DNA of 9,059 nt from JADFOB01 sp964651325 (GCA_964651325.1 CAZYXP010000161.1:1-9059); one strand, 5' to 3'. Shown: positions 1 through 6,154, counted from the stretch's first letter. The notes: a model not told the origin generated them from the sequence alone. Translations and numbers: made by a program.

Positions 1-101
1 GCCTTCGGGTTCAGGTGGCCACGCAAATGATCGGGTTGGCGCTGATTATCTCCTGTTTCATCATGGTCACCTACAATGACGCCTTGCGGCTTTGGGGGTA
101 A
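1..101 (+). CDS. rseP: C-terminal end of a membrane protein, probably RseP-type site-2 metalloprotease (partial)
   Basis: The reading frame enters from the left edge and gives 32 complete codons before TAA at 99-101. The peptide reads LRVQVATQMIGLALI, continues hydrophobic, and ends VTYNDALRLWG. A final transmembrane helix followed by a short tail with an Asn-Asp pair and Arg-Leu is how RseP/RIP zinc proteases usually end; they cut membrane-bound anti-sigma factors inside the bilayer. The catalytic HExxH and the PDZ domains would lie outside the window, so the assignment rests only on this tail. Another polytopic membrane protein could end in a similar way. Confidence 0.5.
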   Translation, partial: LRVQVATQMIGLALIISCFIMVTYNDALRLWG

Positions 102-411
102 TGTCGCTCATGCCCTGTTGAGGCAGGAATCCGTCATCGATAATTCGATGGGGATCCCGTGTAGCACAGCGGCCCTCCGCTGTGTCTGGGCGACCCCCAC
201 CTGTGGGCGGGTAGCCCGTCAATGACCGAGTCAGAAATCAACACATCGTCGATACAAGGCCGTAGGCCGCGTCGCATCCGAGCCGCAACGGGCGGCATTC
301 CTGAGCCCCACGACCGATAATCCGCCTGGAAAATCTCTGAGCAAGTCTGACTCACGTCGGTCCGATGAATTCGATACGACATGAACGTGTAGGCACTCTG
401 AGGAACGGGCT
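102..411. other. 310-nt gene gap between the protease end and the PilZ gene
   Basis: I see no convincing gene on either strand. The gap holds a strong hairpin (165-184) and, just after it, weaker GC stem options at 196-217. The PilZ ribosome binding site is at its right end. No promoter with two good hexamers was found ahead of the PilZ gene. A minus-strand open frame of 82 codons (382-134) has no ribosome binding site and an Arg/Ser/Pro-rich composition typical of non-coding frames. Confidence 0.5.
165..184 (+). terminator. GC-rich hairpin after the protease gene, possible terminator
   Basis: CACAGCGG at 165-172 pairs perfectly with CCGCTGTG at 177-184 across a CCCT loop. The stem starts 64 nt after the stop codon at 101. 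No T tract follows (the next bases are TCTGGGCG), so it would have to act as a stem-only terminator or as a 3'-end stabiliser. The symmetry is certain; the function is inferred from its position. Confidence 0.4.
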
Positions 412-783
412 ATGGAAGCTGTTGAATTCATCAAACTGACGAAGAAATCGGTCGCGAAGCTGCTGGCCAGCCGAGGCGTGATCGGGGACGCGCCCGCCGA
501 AACAGGCAACCGCCGCCTACCGCGATGGCCATTCCCCGGCACGGTTCAGCTTTGGGTTCCCGATGAGGACGGCGTGGAGCAACTCGTCCTGGCTACCTCC
601 CTAAACCTGAGTCAGCTTGGTGTCGGCATCAAGACGGACGATTCGCTACCAACGGGGTTGAAGCTGTTGATCGCGATCCACGAGCCGGAGGTCAGCCTAC
701 AGGGGCAAGCGATCGTACGGCACTGTACAGAGGTCGATGGCGGATACTATGTAGGTATGGAATTCGTTTACGACGAAAAATAG
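412..783 (+). CDS. PilZ-domain protein, probable c-di-GMP receptor (123 aa)
   Basis: A small soluble protein with no signal peptide or membrane span. Residues 34-38 (RRLPR) fit the RxxxR half of the PilZ ligand motif, and residues 65-70 (NLSQLG) fit the (D/N)xSxxG half. The spacing and the following strand-rich stretch, including YYVGMEF at 112-118, match a complete PilZ beta barrel. In this family these residues bind cyclic di-GMP and tune motility, adhesion, secretion or envelope functions. Here the domain is alone, with about 30 extra N-terminal residues rich in Lys/Ala, so it probably acts by contacting a partner protein. The ATG is supported by GAGGA at 400-404, seven bases upstream. It converges on rpsI. 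The target process cannot be told from the neighbours. Confidence 0.85.
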   Translation: MEAVEFIKLTKKSVAKLLASRGVIGDAPAETGNRRLPRWPFPGTVQLWVPDEDGVEQLVLATSLNLSQLGVGIKTDDSLPTGLKLLIAIHEPEVSLQGQAIVRHCTEVDGGYYVGMEFVYDEK

Positions 784-864
784 TAGGCCGCGCTTCCGCC
801 AGCAAGGCGCTCTCAATTCCGGAAAAACACGTTCGCCAGAAATGTAGCCCAGCCGTCCATTCAG

Positions 865-884
865 CCCAGCCGCGCCCGGCTGGG
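865..884. terminator. Hairpin in the convergent gap, possible bidirectional terminator
   Basis: CCCAGCC at 865-871 pairs with GGCTGGG at 878-884 over a six-base loop. It lies in the 232-nt gap (784-1015) between the PilZ gene and rpsI, which point toward each other, so one stem could serve both transcripts. No T tract flanks it on either side. A direct repeat of AGCCCAGCCG (846-855 and 863-872) overlaps its left arm. Confidence 0.35.
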
Positions 885-1000
885 GTTCGCCCACGTAAAG
901 CAGATTCGCACGCCGCGTCTCAAACCGCATGTCCGCCGCCAAACGCACTGCGCGCTAGTCCCCCAGCACCGCCGCCCACAGCGAACGGCACGGGACTCGG

Positions 1001-1013
1001 CGGCTCGAAGCCG
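1001..1013 (-). terminator. Small stem-loop just past the rpsI stop codon
   Basis: CGGCT (1001-1005) and AGCCG (1009-1013) form a five-pair stem with a three-base loop, ending two bases from the rpsI stop codon. No T tract follows on the minus strand. It may help end or protect the rplM-rpsI message, but it is short enough to be chance. Confidence 0.2.
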
Positions 1014-1015
1014 AA

Positions 1016-1561
1016 TTATCGCTTGGAGAACTGGTAGGCACGACGGGCGCCGCGCAAACCGTATTTCTTCCGCTCGACACGGCGAGGGTCTCGCCGCAGG
1101 AGGTTCTGCTCGCGAAGCTTCGCCTCGCAGTCGGGGTCCGCTTTGACCAGCGCCCGGGCCAAGCCCAGAAGCACAGCGCCCGCCTGCCCGGTGATGCCTC
1201 CGCCGCCTACGTTGACGTAGACGTCATAATTCTTGAGCGCACCGGTGATGGCGAGCGGCTGACGAGCCGATTCGCGGTCTTTGTCAAGGCAGAAGAATTC
1301 ATCGACCTTGCGGTTGTTGATCAGGTATTTTCCCTCGCCCGGCCTGATTCGAACGCGCGCCACCGACGACTTCCGGCGACCCGTTCCCCAAATGAACGGC
1401 GCCGCAGGGTCGGTTTTCTTAGGCTTGGGCTTGGGCGCCGCGACCGGGGCTGGAGACTCAACTGGCGTGGCCGGTGCGACTGGCGTGGTTGGTGCGGCCG
1501 CGGCGGCGTCAGTCGCCGGAGCGGCATTCGGGGTCGGTTCAGAATTCGGGGTATCGCTCAC
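1016..1561 (-). CDS. rpsI: 30S ribosomal protein S9 with Ala/Pro-rich N-terminal extension (181 aa)
   Basis: S9 is a small-subunit protein whose C-terminal tail reaches the P-site tRNA. The conserved core starts near residue 56 (GTGRRKSSVARVR), continues through the glycine run VGGGGITGQAGA, and ends in the family's typical Ser-Lys-Arg. The usual length is about 130 residues; here roughly 55 extra residues rich in Ala, Pro and Thr, then Lys-Pro repeats, precede the core. I chose GTG at 1561 because GGGAG (minus strand, 1572-1576) lies ten bases upstream. A TTG at 1603 would add 14 residues but has no ribosome binding site. The gene follows rplM by 60 nt, the standard L13-S9 pair. Confidence 0.95.
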   Translation of the reverse strand: MSDTPNSEPTPNAAPATDAAAAAPTTPVAPATPVESPAPVAAPKPKPKKTDPAAPFIWGTGRRKSSVARVRIRPGEGKYLINNRKVDEFFCLDKDRESARQPLAITGALKNYDVYVNVGGGGITGQAGAVLLGLARALVKADPDCEAKLREQNLLRRDPRRVERKKYGLRGARRAYQFSKR

Positions 1562-1621
1562 GTCAGGTCGTCTCCCATAGTACCGTAGCTGGTTTTCTTC
1601 CAAACGGCCGGTTGGCCGCCG

Positions 1622-2065
1622 CTAAAACGCCCATGCCTTCGGCTGCTGGGCCGAATGAGGATGGTCGCCGCCTGCATAGATCTTCAATTTGGCAAGCATT
1701 TTTCTGCCCAAAGCATTCTTGGGAAGCATACGACGGACGGATTCACGCAGAATCCGGTCGGGATGCCGCTCGAGCACCCGCTCATAGGGCGTTTCCTTGT
1801 ATCCGCCCGGATAATAGCTGTATCGGGGGTAGACCATGGTATTGGCCTTGTTGCCGGTAAGCCGAATCTTGTGGGCGTTGGTTACCACAACGAAATCGCC
1901 GGTATCCACGTGTGCGGTGTAGGTAGGGCGATGTTTGCCCATCAAGACCGTCGCGATGCCTACCGCGAGCCGGCCGAGGACTTTCCCGTCGGCATCCACA
2001 TGATGCCAATCCTGTTGAACCTTACCCGTCTTGGCTTGGTAGCTTGCTATCCTGCAGCGTGACAT
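1622..2065 (-). CDS. rplM: 50S ribosomal protein L13 (147 aa)
   Basis: L13 binds 23S rRNA early in large-subunit assembly. Visible family motifs are DWHHVDADGKVLGRLA near the start, GKHRPTYTAHVDTGDFVVV (about residues 43-61), KIRLTGNK, and the C-terminal block MLPKNALGRKMLAKLKIYAG followed by HPHSAQQP. The ATG at 2065 gives 147 residues, the family's usual length. The frame stays open upstream to a GTG at 2137 that would add 24 residues. That GTG overlaps the -35 of a candidate promoter, but it also sits one base past the stop of a possible leader ORF, so the longer form stays possible. Co-transcribed with rpsI. Confidence 0.95.
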   Translation of the reverse strand: MSRCRIASYQAKTGKVQQDWHHVDADGKVLGRLAVGIATVLMGKHRPTYTAHVDTGDFVVVTNAHKIRLTGNKANTMVYPRYSYYPGGYKETPYERVLERHPDRILRESVRRMLPKNALGRKMLAKLKIYAGGDHPHSAQQPKAWAF

Positions 2066-2114
2066 CGCATTGGTCGCCTGAAAGTAAACATCCGTCAGTT
2101 TATCCGAGCCGTGC

Positions 2115-2142
2115 AATGTACCGGCTTTGTAGGCCACGTCAA
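2115..2142 (-). promoter_or_regulatory. Candidate sigma70-type promoter for rplM-rpsI
   Basis: On the minus strand TTGACG (2137-2142) and TACATT (2115-2120) are separated by 16 bp. Transcription would begin near 2107, leaving about a 40-nt leader before the ATG at 2065. If real, it gives the ribosomal pair its own start and rules out the upstream GTG at 2137 for that transcript. The -10 matches the consensus in only four of six positions, so it may be chance. Confidence 0.3.
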
Positions 2143-2231
2143 GGCCGTTTTTTCCCTCTTAAGACACCTGGGGTGGCGGCCCCAAGAGGGGAATGGCGTT
2201 GTCCGCCGAATTGATCGACTGCGGCGGGCAT
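2139..2231 (-). CDS. Possible 30-residue leader ORF between mreC and rplM
   Basis: The ATG at 2231 is preceded by AGGAAGGA, which overlaps the mreC stop codon; the outer AGGA is six bases from the ATG. Thirty codons follow (starting MPAAVDQFGG, ending RGKKRP) to TGA at 2141-2139. That stop is one base from the alternative rplM GTG at 2137, an arrangement that would couple translation from mreC through to L13. The peptide has no hydrophobic segment and is not a remnant of mreD that I can recognise. The C-terminal half of the ORF overlaps the hairpin at 2154-2190. It could be a leader peptide or a chance frame behind a real ribosome binding site. Confidence 0.3.
   Translation of the reverse strand: MPAAVDQFGGQRHSPLGAATPGVLRGKKRP
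2154..2190 (-). promoter_or_regulatory. Two-tier stem-loop upstream of rplM, possible leader control element
   Basis: Inner arms TGGGG (2169-2173) and CCCCA (2180-2184) enclose a six-base loop. Directly outside, CCCTCT (2154-2159) pairs with AGAGGG (2185-2190), leaving a nine-base bulge on one side. On the minus strand the stem is followed by six A residues, not T, so it is not a standard terminator. Genes for L13 in several bacteria have structured, autoregulated leaders, which makes that role possible here. It could instead mark the 3' end of the mreC message. Confidence 0.3.
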
Positions 2232-2239
2232 AATCCTTC

Positions 2240-3202
2240 CTACTGCTTACCGAGATCGGGCTCGAACACATACACACGGCTGAGCGAATCGTAGTCAACG
2301 CGGCTGGCAATGAGCAGGACTGAAAGCAGCGGATTGTCGCGGTCCACGTGGATGGATTCGACTTCGCCGATGCACATAGCGGTAGGGAGCCGCCCTTCCA
2401 CGGGGGGCGCGAGCACGATATCGCCGATTGCAATGGCCCCCGAATCGACATCCTTGCCCTCGACATCGCGGATTTCCATCAACCCCTTGCCCGTACCGGT
2501 CAACCAGAAAAACCGATCGAAGGTCTCCGGCGGCCCCTGCGGCATGATTCGACCAAGGCGTACCTTCATTTCGGTGGTGACGTCGCCGAGCAGGCGAACC
2601 CGCGACGTGTGCGTGCCGACATCTTCAACGAACCCAACCAGCGACTCCTTGAGCAGGATCGCCATCCCTTCCGACACGCCGTCCGCTTCACCACGATCCA
2701 ACGAGAAATGCCGCGATACGACGCCTTGACCCCGGCGTACACCCTGCAGCGTTCCAGCGTTTAGCAGTCGCGACGACCGCCACGCCAACATGTCCGATAC
2801 GATCATCCGGCCGGGGATCAGACGCCCGCTCGAACCGAAGCGATGACCGTCCGGGTTCCAAAGCCTCGTGGCGCTAAGCAGATCATTTTCGGCCTCTAGC
2901 TCCCGCACGCGCAGTGCGAGGGCGGAAACGGTATGCACCAGCGCGGCGTTTCGGACGGCGAATTGCTGCACCTCCTCGGTGCGGTAGGTTCTTTGGTCTG
3001 GGCTTGCCGCCTGCGTAACAGGGCTGATGGCTTGCGTCGCTCCGTCTTGGAACGGAACCAGCACCTGAACCAGGCTCATGAGTCCCGTGGTCCACGATTG
3101 GGGCAAGAACAAGAACACCACAGAAACGGTCAGCAGTGCCACCACGATGCGCCGAATGCCTGAGCCCGTTTTGTTTCGGTGGGTTCTTCTTCGATGAGAC
3201 AT
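2240..3202 (-). CDS. mreC: Rod shape-determining protein MreC (320 aa)
   Basis: MreC is a membrane-anchored periplasmic scaffold that activates the PBP2-RodA synthase in wall elongation. The protein has a basic N-terminus (RRRTHRNK), one transmembrane span at about 17-33, a coiled-coil stretch at about 73-112 (ALALRVRELEAEND), and the two-part beta domain from about 127 to 316. Family signatures include GVSEGMAILLKESLVGFVEDV followed by RVRLLGD, and the later GDIVLAPPVEGRLPTAMCIGEV. Length is normal for the family. The ATG at 3202 has only a weak GGA-type site. mreC lies 175 nt after mreB; I see no separate promoter or gene in that spacer. mreD does not follow it. Confidence 0.95.
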   Translation of the reverse strand: MSHRRRTHRNKTGSGIRRIVVALLTVSVVFLFLPQSWTTGLMSLVQVLVPFQDGATQAISPVTQAASPDQRTYRTEEVQQFAVRNAALVHTVSALALRVRELEAENDLLSATRLWNPDGHRFGSSGRLIPGRMIVSDMLAWRSSRLLNAGTLQGVRRGQGVVSRHFSLDRGEADGVSEGMAILLKESLVGFVEDVGTHTSRVRLLGDVTTEMKVRLGRIMPQGPPETFDRFFWLTGTGKGLMEIRDVEGKDVDSGAIAIGDIVLAPPVEGRLPTAMCIGEVESIHVDRDNPLLSVLLIASRVDYDSLSRVYVFEPDLGKQ

Positions 3203-3377
3203 GATCGCGTTGTTTCCGTCGTCCTTGACAGATGCCCACGACCCTTAAGCCTTCGCCTTCGCGGTCGTCTATACACAAAGCCGCAAACGCTGGCCTGCGG
3301 TCCATTGCGGGGCGCGTTGTTCGCGTGGGCCTGAACCACGCGACGGGGGCCAATTCCGGGCCGATCAACGCCGACAT

Positions 3378-4430
3378 TCAATAATCGTCGGCGTCGGACT
3401 CCATCGTATCCTTCCAGATGGGCAGGTTCTCTAGGTATACGCTCGTGCCCCTTGCGACGCAACTGAGTGGATCATCGACGACGCGGACGTCTAGCCCGGT
3501 CCGTTCCTCAAGAATCTTGTCCAGCCCGCGAAGCAAGGCTCCGCCGCCGGCTAAGTGAATCCCGTTTTCCACCAGATCGGCGGCCAACTCCGGCTCCGCG
3601 TCTTCCAAAGTCTTCATGACGCAATCCACGATTCCTGCGATTGGCTCATGCAGGGCTTCGCGGATTTCTCTGTTGGTTACCAGGCACTTCCGGGGAAGAC
3701 CGCCGACAACGTCGCGCCCGCGAACCTCCTTGACCAATTCCTCTTCCGAGTCCGAAGTCGTGCCAATCTCGATTTTGACATCTTCCGCGGTTTGCAAACC
3801 GATCATCAAATCATACTTGCGCCGCATGAACGCGACGATGGCCTCGTCCATCTCGTCGCCGGCCACGCGAAGACTGTTGCAGGCGGCGATGTCGGCCAGC
3901 GACATGATCGCCACCTCGGTGGTTCCGCCGCCGATGTCCACGATCATGGAAGCCGTTGGCTCGGCGATGGGCAAACCCGCTCCGATGCCGGCGGCCATGG
4001 GCTCCTCGACCAGGTAGACGCGGCGGGCGCCGGCGCGTTCGGCGGAATTGTAGACGGCGCGCTTTTCCACCGCGGTAATCCCGGACGGAACGGCAATGAC
4101 CACGCGCGGTCGGGCAAGCCGGCTGCGGCCATGCACCTTGTGAATAAAGTAGCCGAGCATGGCCTCTGTGATGTCGAAATCTGCAATGACCCCGTCTTTC
4201 AAGGGGCGAATGGCGCTGATGGATCCGGGCGTCTTGCCGAGCATTTCCTTGGCGACCAGCCCGACGGCATTGCCGTTTCGAAGCACCTGGTTGGTGCCGC
4301 GGCGGACTGCCACGACCGAGGGCTCGTTGAGCACAATGCCCTCGCCCTTGACGCAAACCAGTGTGTTGCAGGTGCCCAGGTCGATGCCCATATCGACGCT
4401 GAACATACCCAGAAGTGAATCAAAGATCAC
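3378..4430 (-). CDS. mreB: Actin-like cell shape protein MreB (350 aa)
   Basis: MreB forms ATP-dependent double filaments on the inner membrane that orient the wall-elongation complex. Actin-fold motifs are in place: phosphate-1 loop GIDLGTCNT at 15-23, VEEPMAAGIGAGLPI at 141-155, phosphate-2 loop DIGGGTTE at 165-172, and the adenosine motif LAGGGALLRGLD at 293-304. The first residues (IFDSLLGMFS) look like the short amphipathic membrane-binding helix of the family. Length fits full-length MreB. The C-terminus is unusually acidic (ESDADDY). The start is GTG at 4430, chosen because AAAGGA (4438-4443) lies seven bases upstream. It is the third gene of the presumed operon, 201 nt behind the 50-residue membrane protein. 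Confidence 0.97.
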   Translation of the reverse strand: MIFDSLLGMFSVDMGIDLGTCNTLVCVKGEGIVLNEPSVVAVRRGTNQVLRNGNAVGLVAKEMLGKTPGSISAIRPLKDGVIADFDITEAMLGYFIHKVHGRSRLARPRVVIAVPSGITAVEKRAVYNSAERAGARRVYLVEEPMAAGIGAGLPIAEPTASMIVDIGGGTTEVAIMSLADIAACNSLRVAGDEMDEAIVAFMRRKYDLMIGLQTAEDVKIEIGTTSDSEEELVKEVRGRDVVGGLPRKCLVTNREIREALHEPIAGIVDCVMKTLEDAEPELAADLVENGIHLAGGGALLRGLDKILEERTGLDVRVVDDPLSCVARGTSVYLENLPIWKDTMESDADDY

Positions 4431-4468
4431 GGCGGCGTCCTTTCTGCCGCCCGATCCTTTCCGGGCGG
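4431..4468 (-). promoter_or_regulatory. Overlapping alternative hairpins around the mreB ribosome binding site
   Basis: Hairpin A pairs 4447-4453 (CCGCCCG) with 4462-4468 (CGGGCGG) over an eight-base loop. Hairpin B pairs 4431-4436 (GGCGGC) with 4446-4451 (GCCGCC) over a nine-base loop. They share 4447-4451, so they cannot form together. In mRNA sense, loop B carries the real ribosome binding site (AGAAAGGAC) with the GTG directly after the stem; loop A carries a second copy, GAAAGGAT. This looks like a translation-initiation switch, but GC-rich sequence makes chance stems common. Confidence 0.35.
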
Positions 4469-4631
4469 AAACGCGAGCCGACGCATCAACCGCCGACTAC
4501 CCGCAAGACCGCGCCGCCTCGACCAAGAATCCGTTGCAAATCGGATCCCCTGCCCAAGCGACGAATGCTCTTTCCCAACCCCAACGCCACACCTTTGAAA
4601 GCGGGTCGGTTCTTAAGACACCGGGGCAACG

Positions 4632-4784
4632 CTACGCTCCGCCAAATGGATTAAACGCGCCAAACAGTTGGTGGCTACGAATCGCGAGGAAGATCGTTGA
4701 ACCCGCCAGAAGAAGGGTCGAGAGCATCAGTAGAATCGTGTAGACGTCGCTTGCGGGGCGCTGGGTATCCGGTCTATCGCTCAT
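4632..4784 (-). CDS. Small single-span membrane protein of unknown function (50 aa)
   Basis: I do not recognise a named family. The peptide starts with a polar, charged stretch (MSDRPDTQRPASD), has one strongly hydrophobic segment at about residues 15-34 (YTILLMLSTLLLAGSTIFLA), then a short basic tail ending in NPFGGA. This suggests a bitopic inner-membrane protein. The ATG at 4784 has AGGA nine bases upstream (4794-4797); an in-frame upstream start at 4832 would add 16 residues and lacks a site. It lies 64 nt behind the coiled-coil gene and 201 nt ahead of mreB, same strand, so a role as a small accessory of the elongation machinery is a reasonable guess. Confidence 0.65.
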   Translation of the reverse strand: MSDRPDTQRPASDVYTILLMLSTLLLAGSTIFLAIRSHQLFGAFNPFGGA

Positions 4785-4848
4785 AGCATTCTTTCCTGTC
4801 GCATGTTCAATATCCGCGGCGCATCGGCCCAACCTCTTGGAAAGCCCG

Positions 4849-5730
4849 CTATCCGTTCGCCCCGGAATCTTTGACCGCGTCGCCAGCCATCGGCATCAAT
4901 CGAGAACCGGTAACGCGGCCGGCGGATCGGTCGGGATCTACCAGGGTCACTTTCATGTCGCCGATGTATTCACTTCCGCGGTAGATCACGAACACCATGG
5001 CTTTTTCCACGCCGTCGGACTTGCCGACGTTGATCGTGACGATGTCTCCGGACACTTCAACAATCTTGCCGCGGATCGCGGAAATCGCCACGGGCGTTCG
5101 CGCCGTGACATTGGACATCGCAGCCCCGGAAGCTTCCTCCATCGCCAAGCTGCGCGCGGGCATTTGCGCCGCCCGCGAAAGTCGCTTGTTCTCGTTGCGC
5201 AACACGTTGATTTGCTGCTCAAACTGGCGCTTTTGCTCGATCAAAACCGTGAGGTTGGCCGTCAATTCGTTGACACGATCGTTTAAGTCGATGTTCCGCG
5301 TTTGAAGGTCGATGCTCTTTTCTTCGAGGTCGTCGCGTTGCTTGAGGTAGGCGTCCCGCTCTGCCTCTGAGCTTTGTAGCAAGGCAAGCGAACTGCGTTG
5401 AATGGCCTCGGCGCTGCTCTTGTCGGCCGCGCTGCGCCGCAGCTCGCCACGCAACTGCTCTGTTTGCGTGCGACCCGACTCCAGCTCGACCTCCAACTCC
5501 GCGATTCGTTCGAGCCGATCACGGGCGGCGTCGGCGGCTGAGGCCAACTCCGCGGCGTTGGCGGCGATGAGATTCCGGAGATTGGTGTCGGCGACTCGGG
5601 CGTGCTGTTCGTACTGACCAGCCACCTCTTTCCAATTGGCGGTCTGCGTCGCGATCGAAATCGTCATGGTTGTGAACGCGATGCTGAAGATCACTAGCAA
5701 AACGATGAAGACTTTGGTCAAGGAACTCAA
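4849..5730 (-). CDS. Membrane-anchored coiled-coil protein with C-terminal beta-type domain, MreC-like layout (293 aa)
   Basis: Not a named family that I recognise. There is one N-terminal membrane span (about residues 6-25), a very long coiled coil rich in Glu, Arg, Ala and Leu (about 35-187), a short linker, and a C-terminal domain (about 213-280) with GKIVEVSGDIVTINVGKSDG, then YIGDMKVTLVDPD and AGRV. That last part resembles small beta domains found at the ends of FlgT-like and MreC-like envelope proteins; this is recalled pattern, not a search. The topology predicts a periplasmic rod. I chose TTG at 5730 because GGAG (5738-5741) lies seven bases upstream; a TTG at 5745 would add five residues. 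It is first in the run leading to mreB-mreC. Confidence 0.8.
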   Translation of the reverse strand: MSSLTKVFIVLLVIFSIAFTTMTISIATQTANWKEVAGQYEQHARVADTNLRNLIAANAAELASAADAARDRLERIAELEVELESGRTQTEQLRGELRRSAADKSSAEAIQRSSLALLQSSEAERDAYLKQRDDLEEKSIDLQTRNIDLNDRVNELTANLTVLIEQKRQFEQQINVLRNENKRLSRAAQMPARSLAMEEASGAAMSNVTARTPVAISAIRGKIVEVSGDIVTINVGKSDGVEKAMVFVIYRGSEYIGDMKVTLVDPDRSAGRVTGSRLMPMAGDAVKDSGANG

Positions 5731-5912
5731 GACGACTCTCCACAAAAAACCATCGTGCCACGGCTACGAATGCCGTCAGCCTGTCCACACCTGCAACCTG
5801 GGGAAACGCTCGCCGACAACGCGGGGGGGCAACCCATTCGCGTGAGCGACGCCGCCAAGATCAAGGACGCACGCCCTTGTTGCCTGTGGTACCGCCAACG
5901 ACCAATCGCTCC

Positions 5913-5930
5913 ACGGGCAACATTGCCCGT
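5913..5930. repeat. Perfect inverted repeat in the leader of the shape operon
   Basis: ACGGGCAA (5913-5920) and TTGCCCGT (5923-5930) are exact complements separated by two bases. As RNA it folds to a six- or seven-pair stem; as DNA the near-perfect symmetry over 18 bp would suit a dimeric regulator. It lies about 70 nt past the predicted transcription start near 5992. Confidence 0.35.
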
Positions 5931-5998
5931 CCTTAGTATGGCCCGCCTTGAGGATTCCACGGCGTTTGCGTTCATGCGCCAAGCCCGGACCAAACCAC

Positions 5999-6027
5999 CT
6001 AATACCCTGGATAGGACCGGTTTTCAA
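5999..6027 (-). promoter_or_regulatory. Candidate sigma70-type promoter for the coiled-coil/mreBC operon
   Basis: On the minus strand TTGAAA (6022-6027, five of six consensus positions) and TATTAG (5999-6004, four of six) are separated by the ideal 17 bp. The predicted start is near 5992. This is the best promoter-like pair I found in the window, and it sits in the only long gap upstream of the co-oriented run ending in mreC. Confidence 0.45.
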
Positions 6028-6154
6028 CCCCGCTTGGGCTGATCGGTGCCATTCTGCGCCGATTCCCAATCAACCAACCCTCGCGAAACCCGAATTTAGC
6101 AGCGATTAGACCCTCATGCAAGCCGCTCAGAGCCGGCCATGCCATGGTTCTTCA

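Noticed and set aside
134..382. 82-codon minus-strand open frame between the protease end and the PilZ gene
   Set aside because: No ribosome binding site, non-coding-like composition, and it runs through the strong hairpin at 165-184.
2883..3377. 164-codon minus-strand frame whose ATG directly follows the mreB stop
   Set aside because: The TGA-ATG junction looks like coupling, but there is no ribosome binding site and two thirds of the frame overlap mreC in another frame with Arg/Pro-rich sequence.
3203..3377. Possible separate promoter for mreC around TATAGA
   Set aside because: No acceptable -35 at the right distance; read-through from mreB is the simpler explanation.
3555..4418. Long plus-strand open frame opposite mreB
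   Set aside because: Antisense shadow of a highly conserved gene in high-GC DNA; rich in His, Asp and Gly with no recognisable domain.
5727..5993. 88-codon minus-strand frame overlapping the start of the coiled-coil gene
   Set aside because: TTG start, no ribosome binding site, Arg/Ser/Cys-rich; it occupies the predicted leader.
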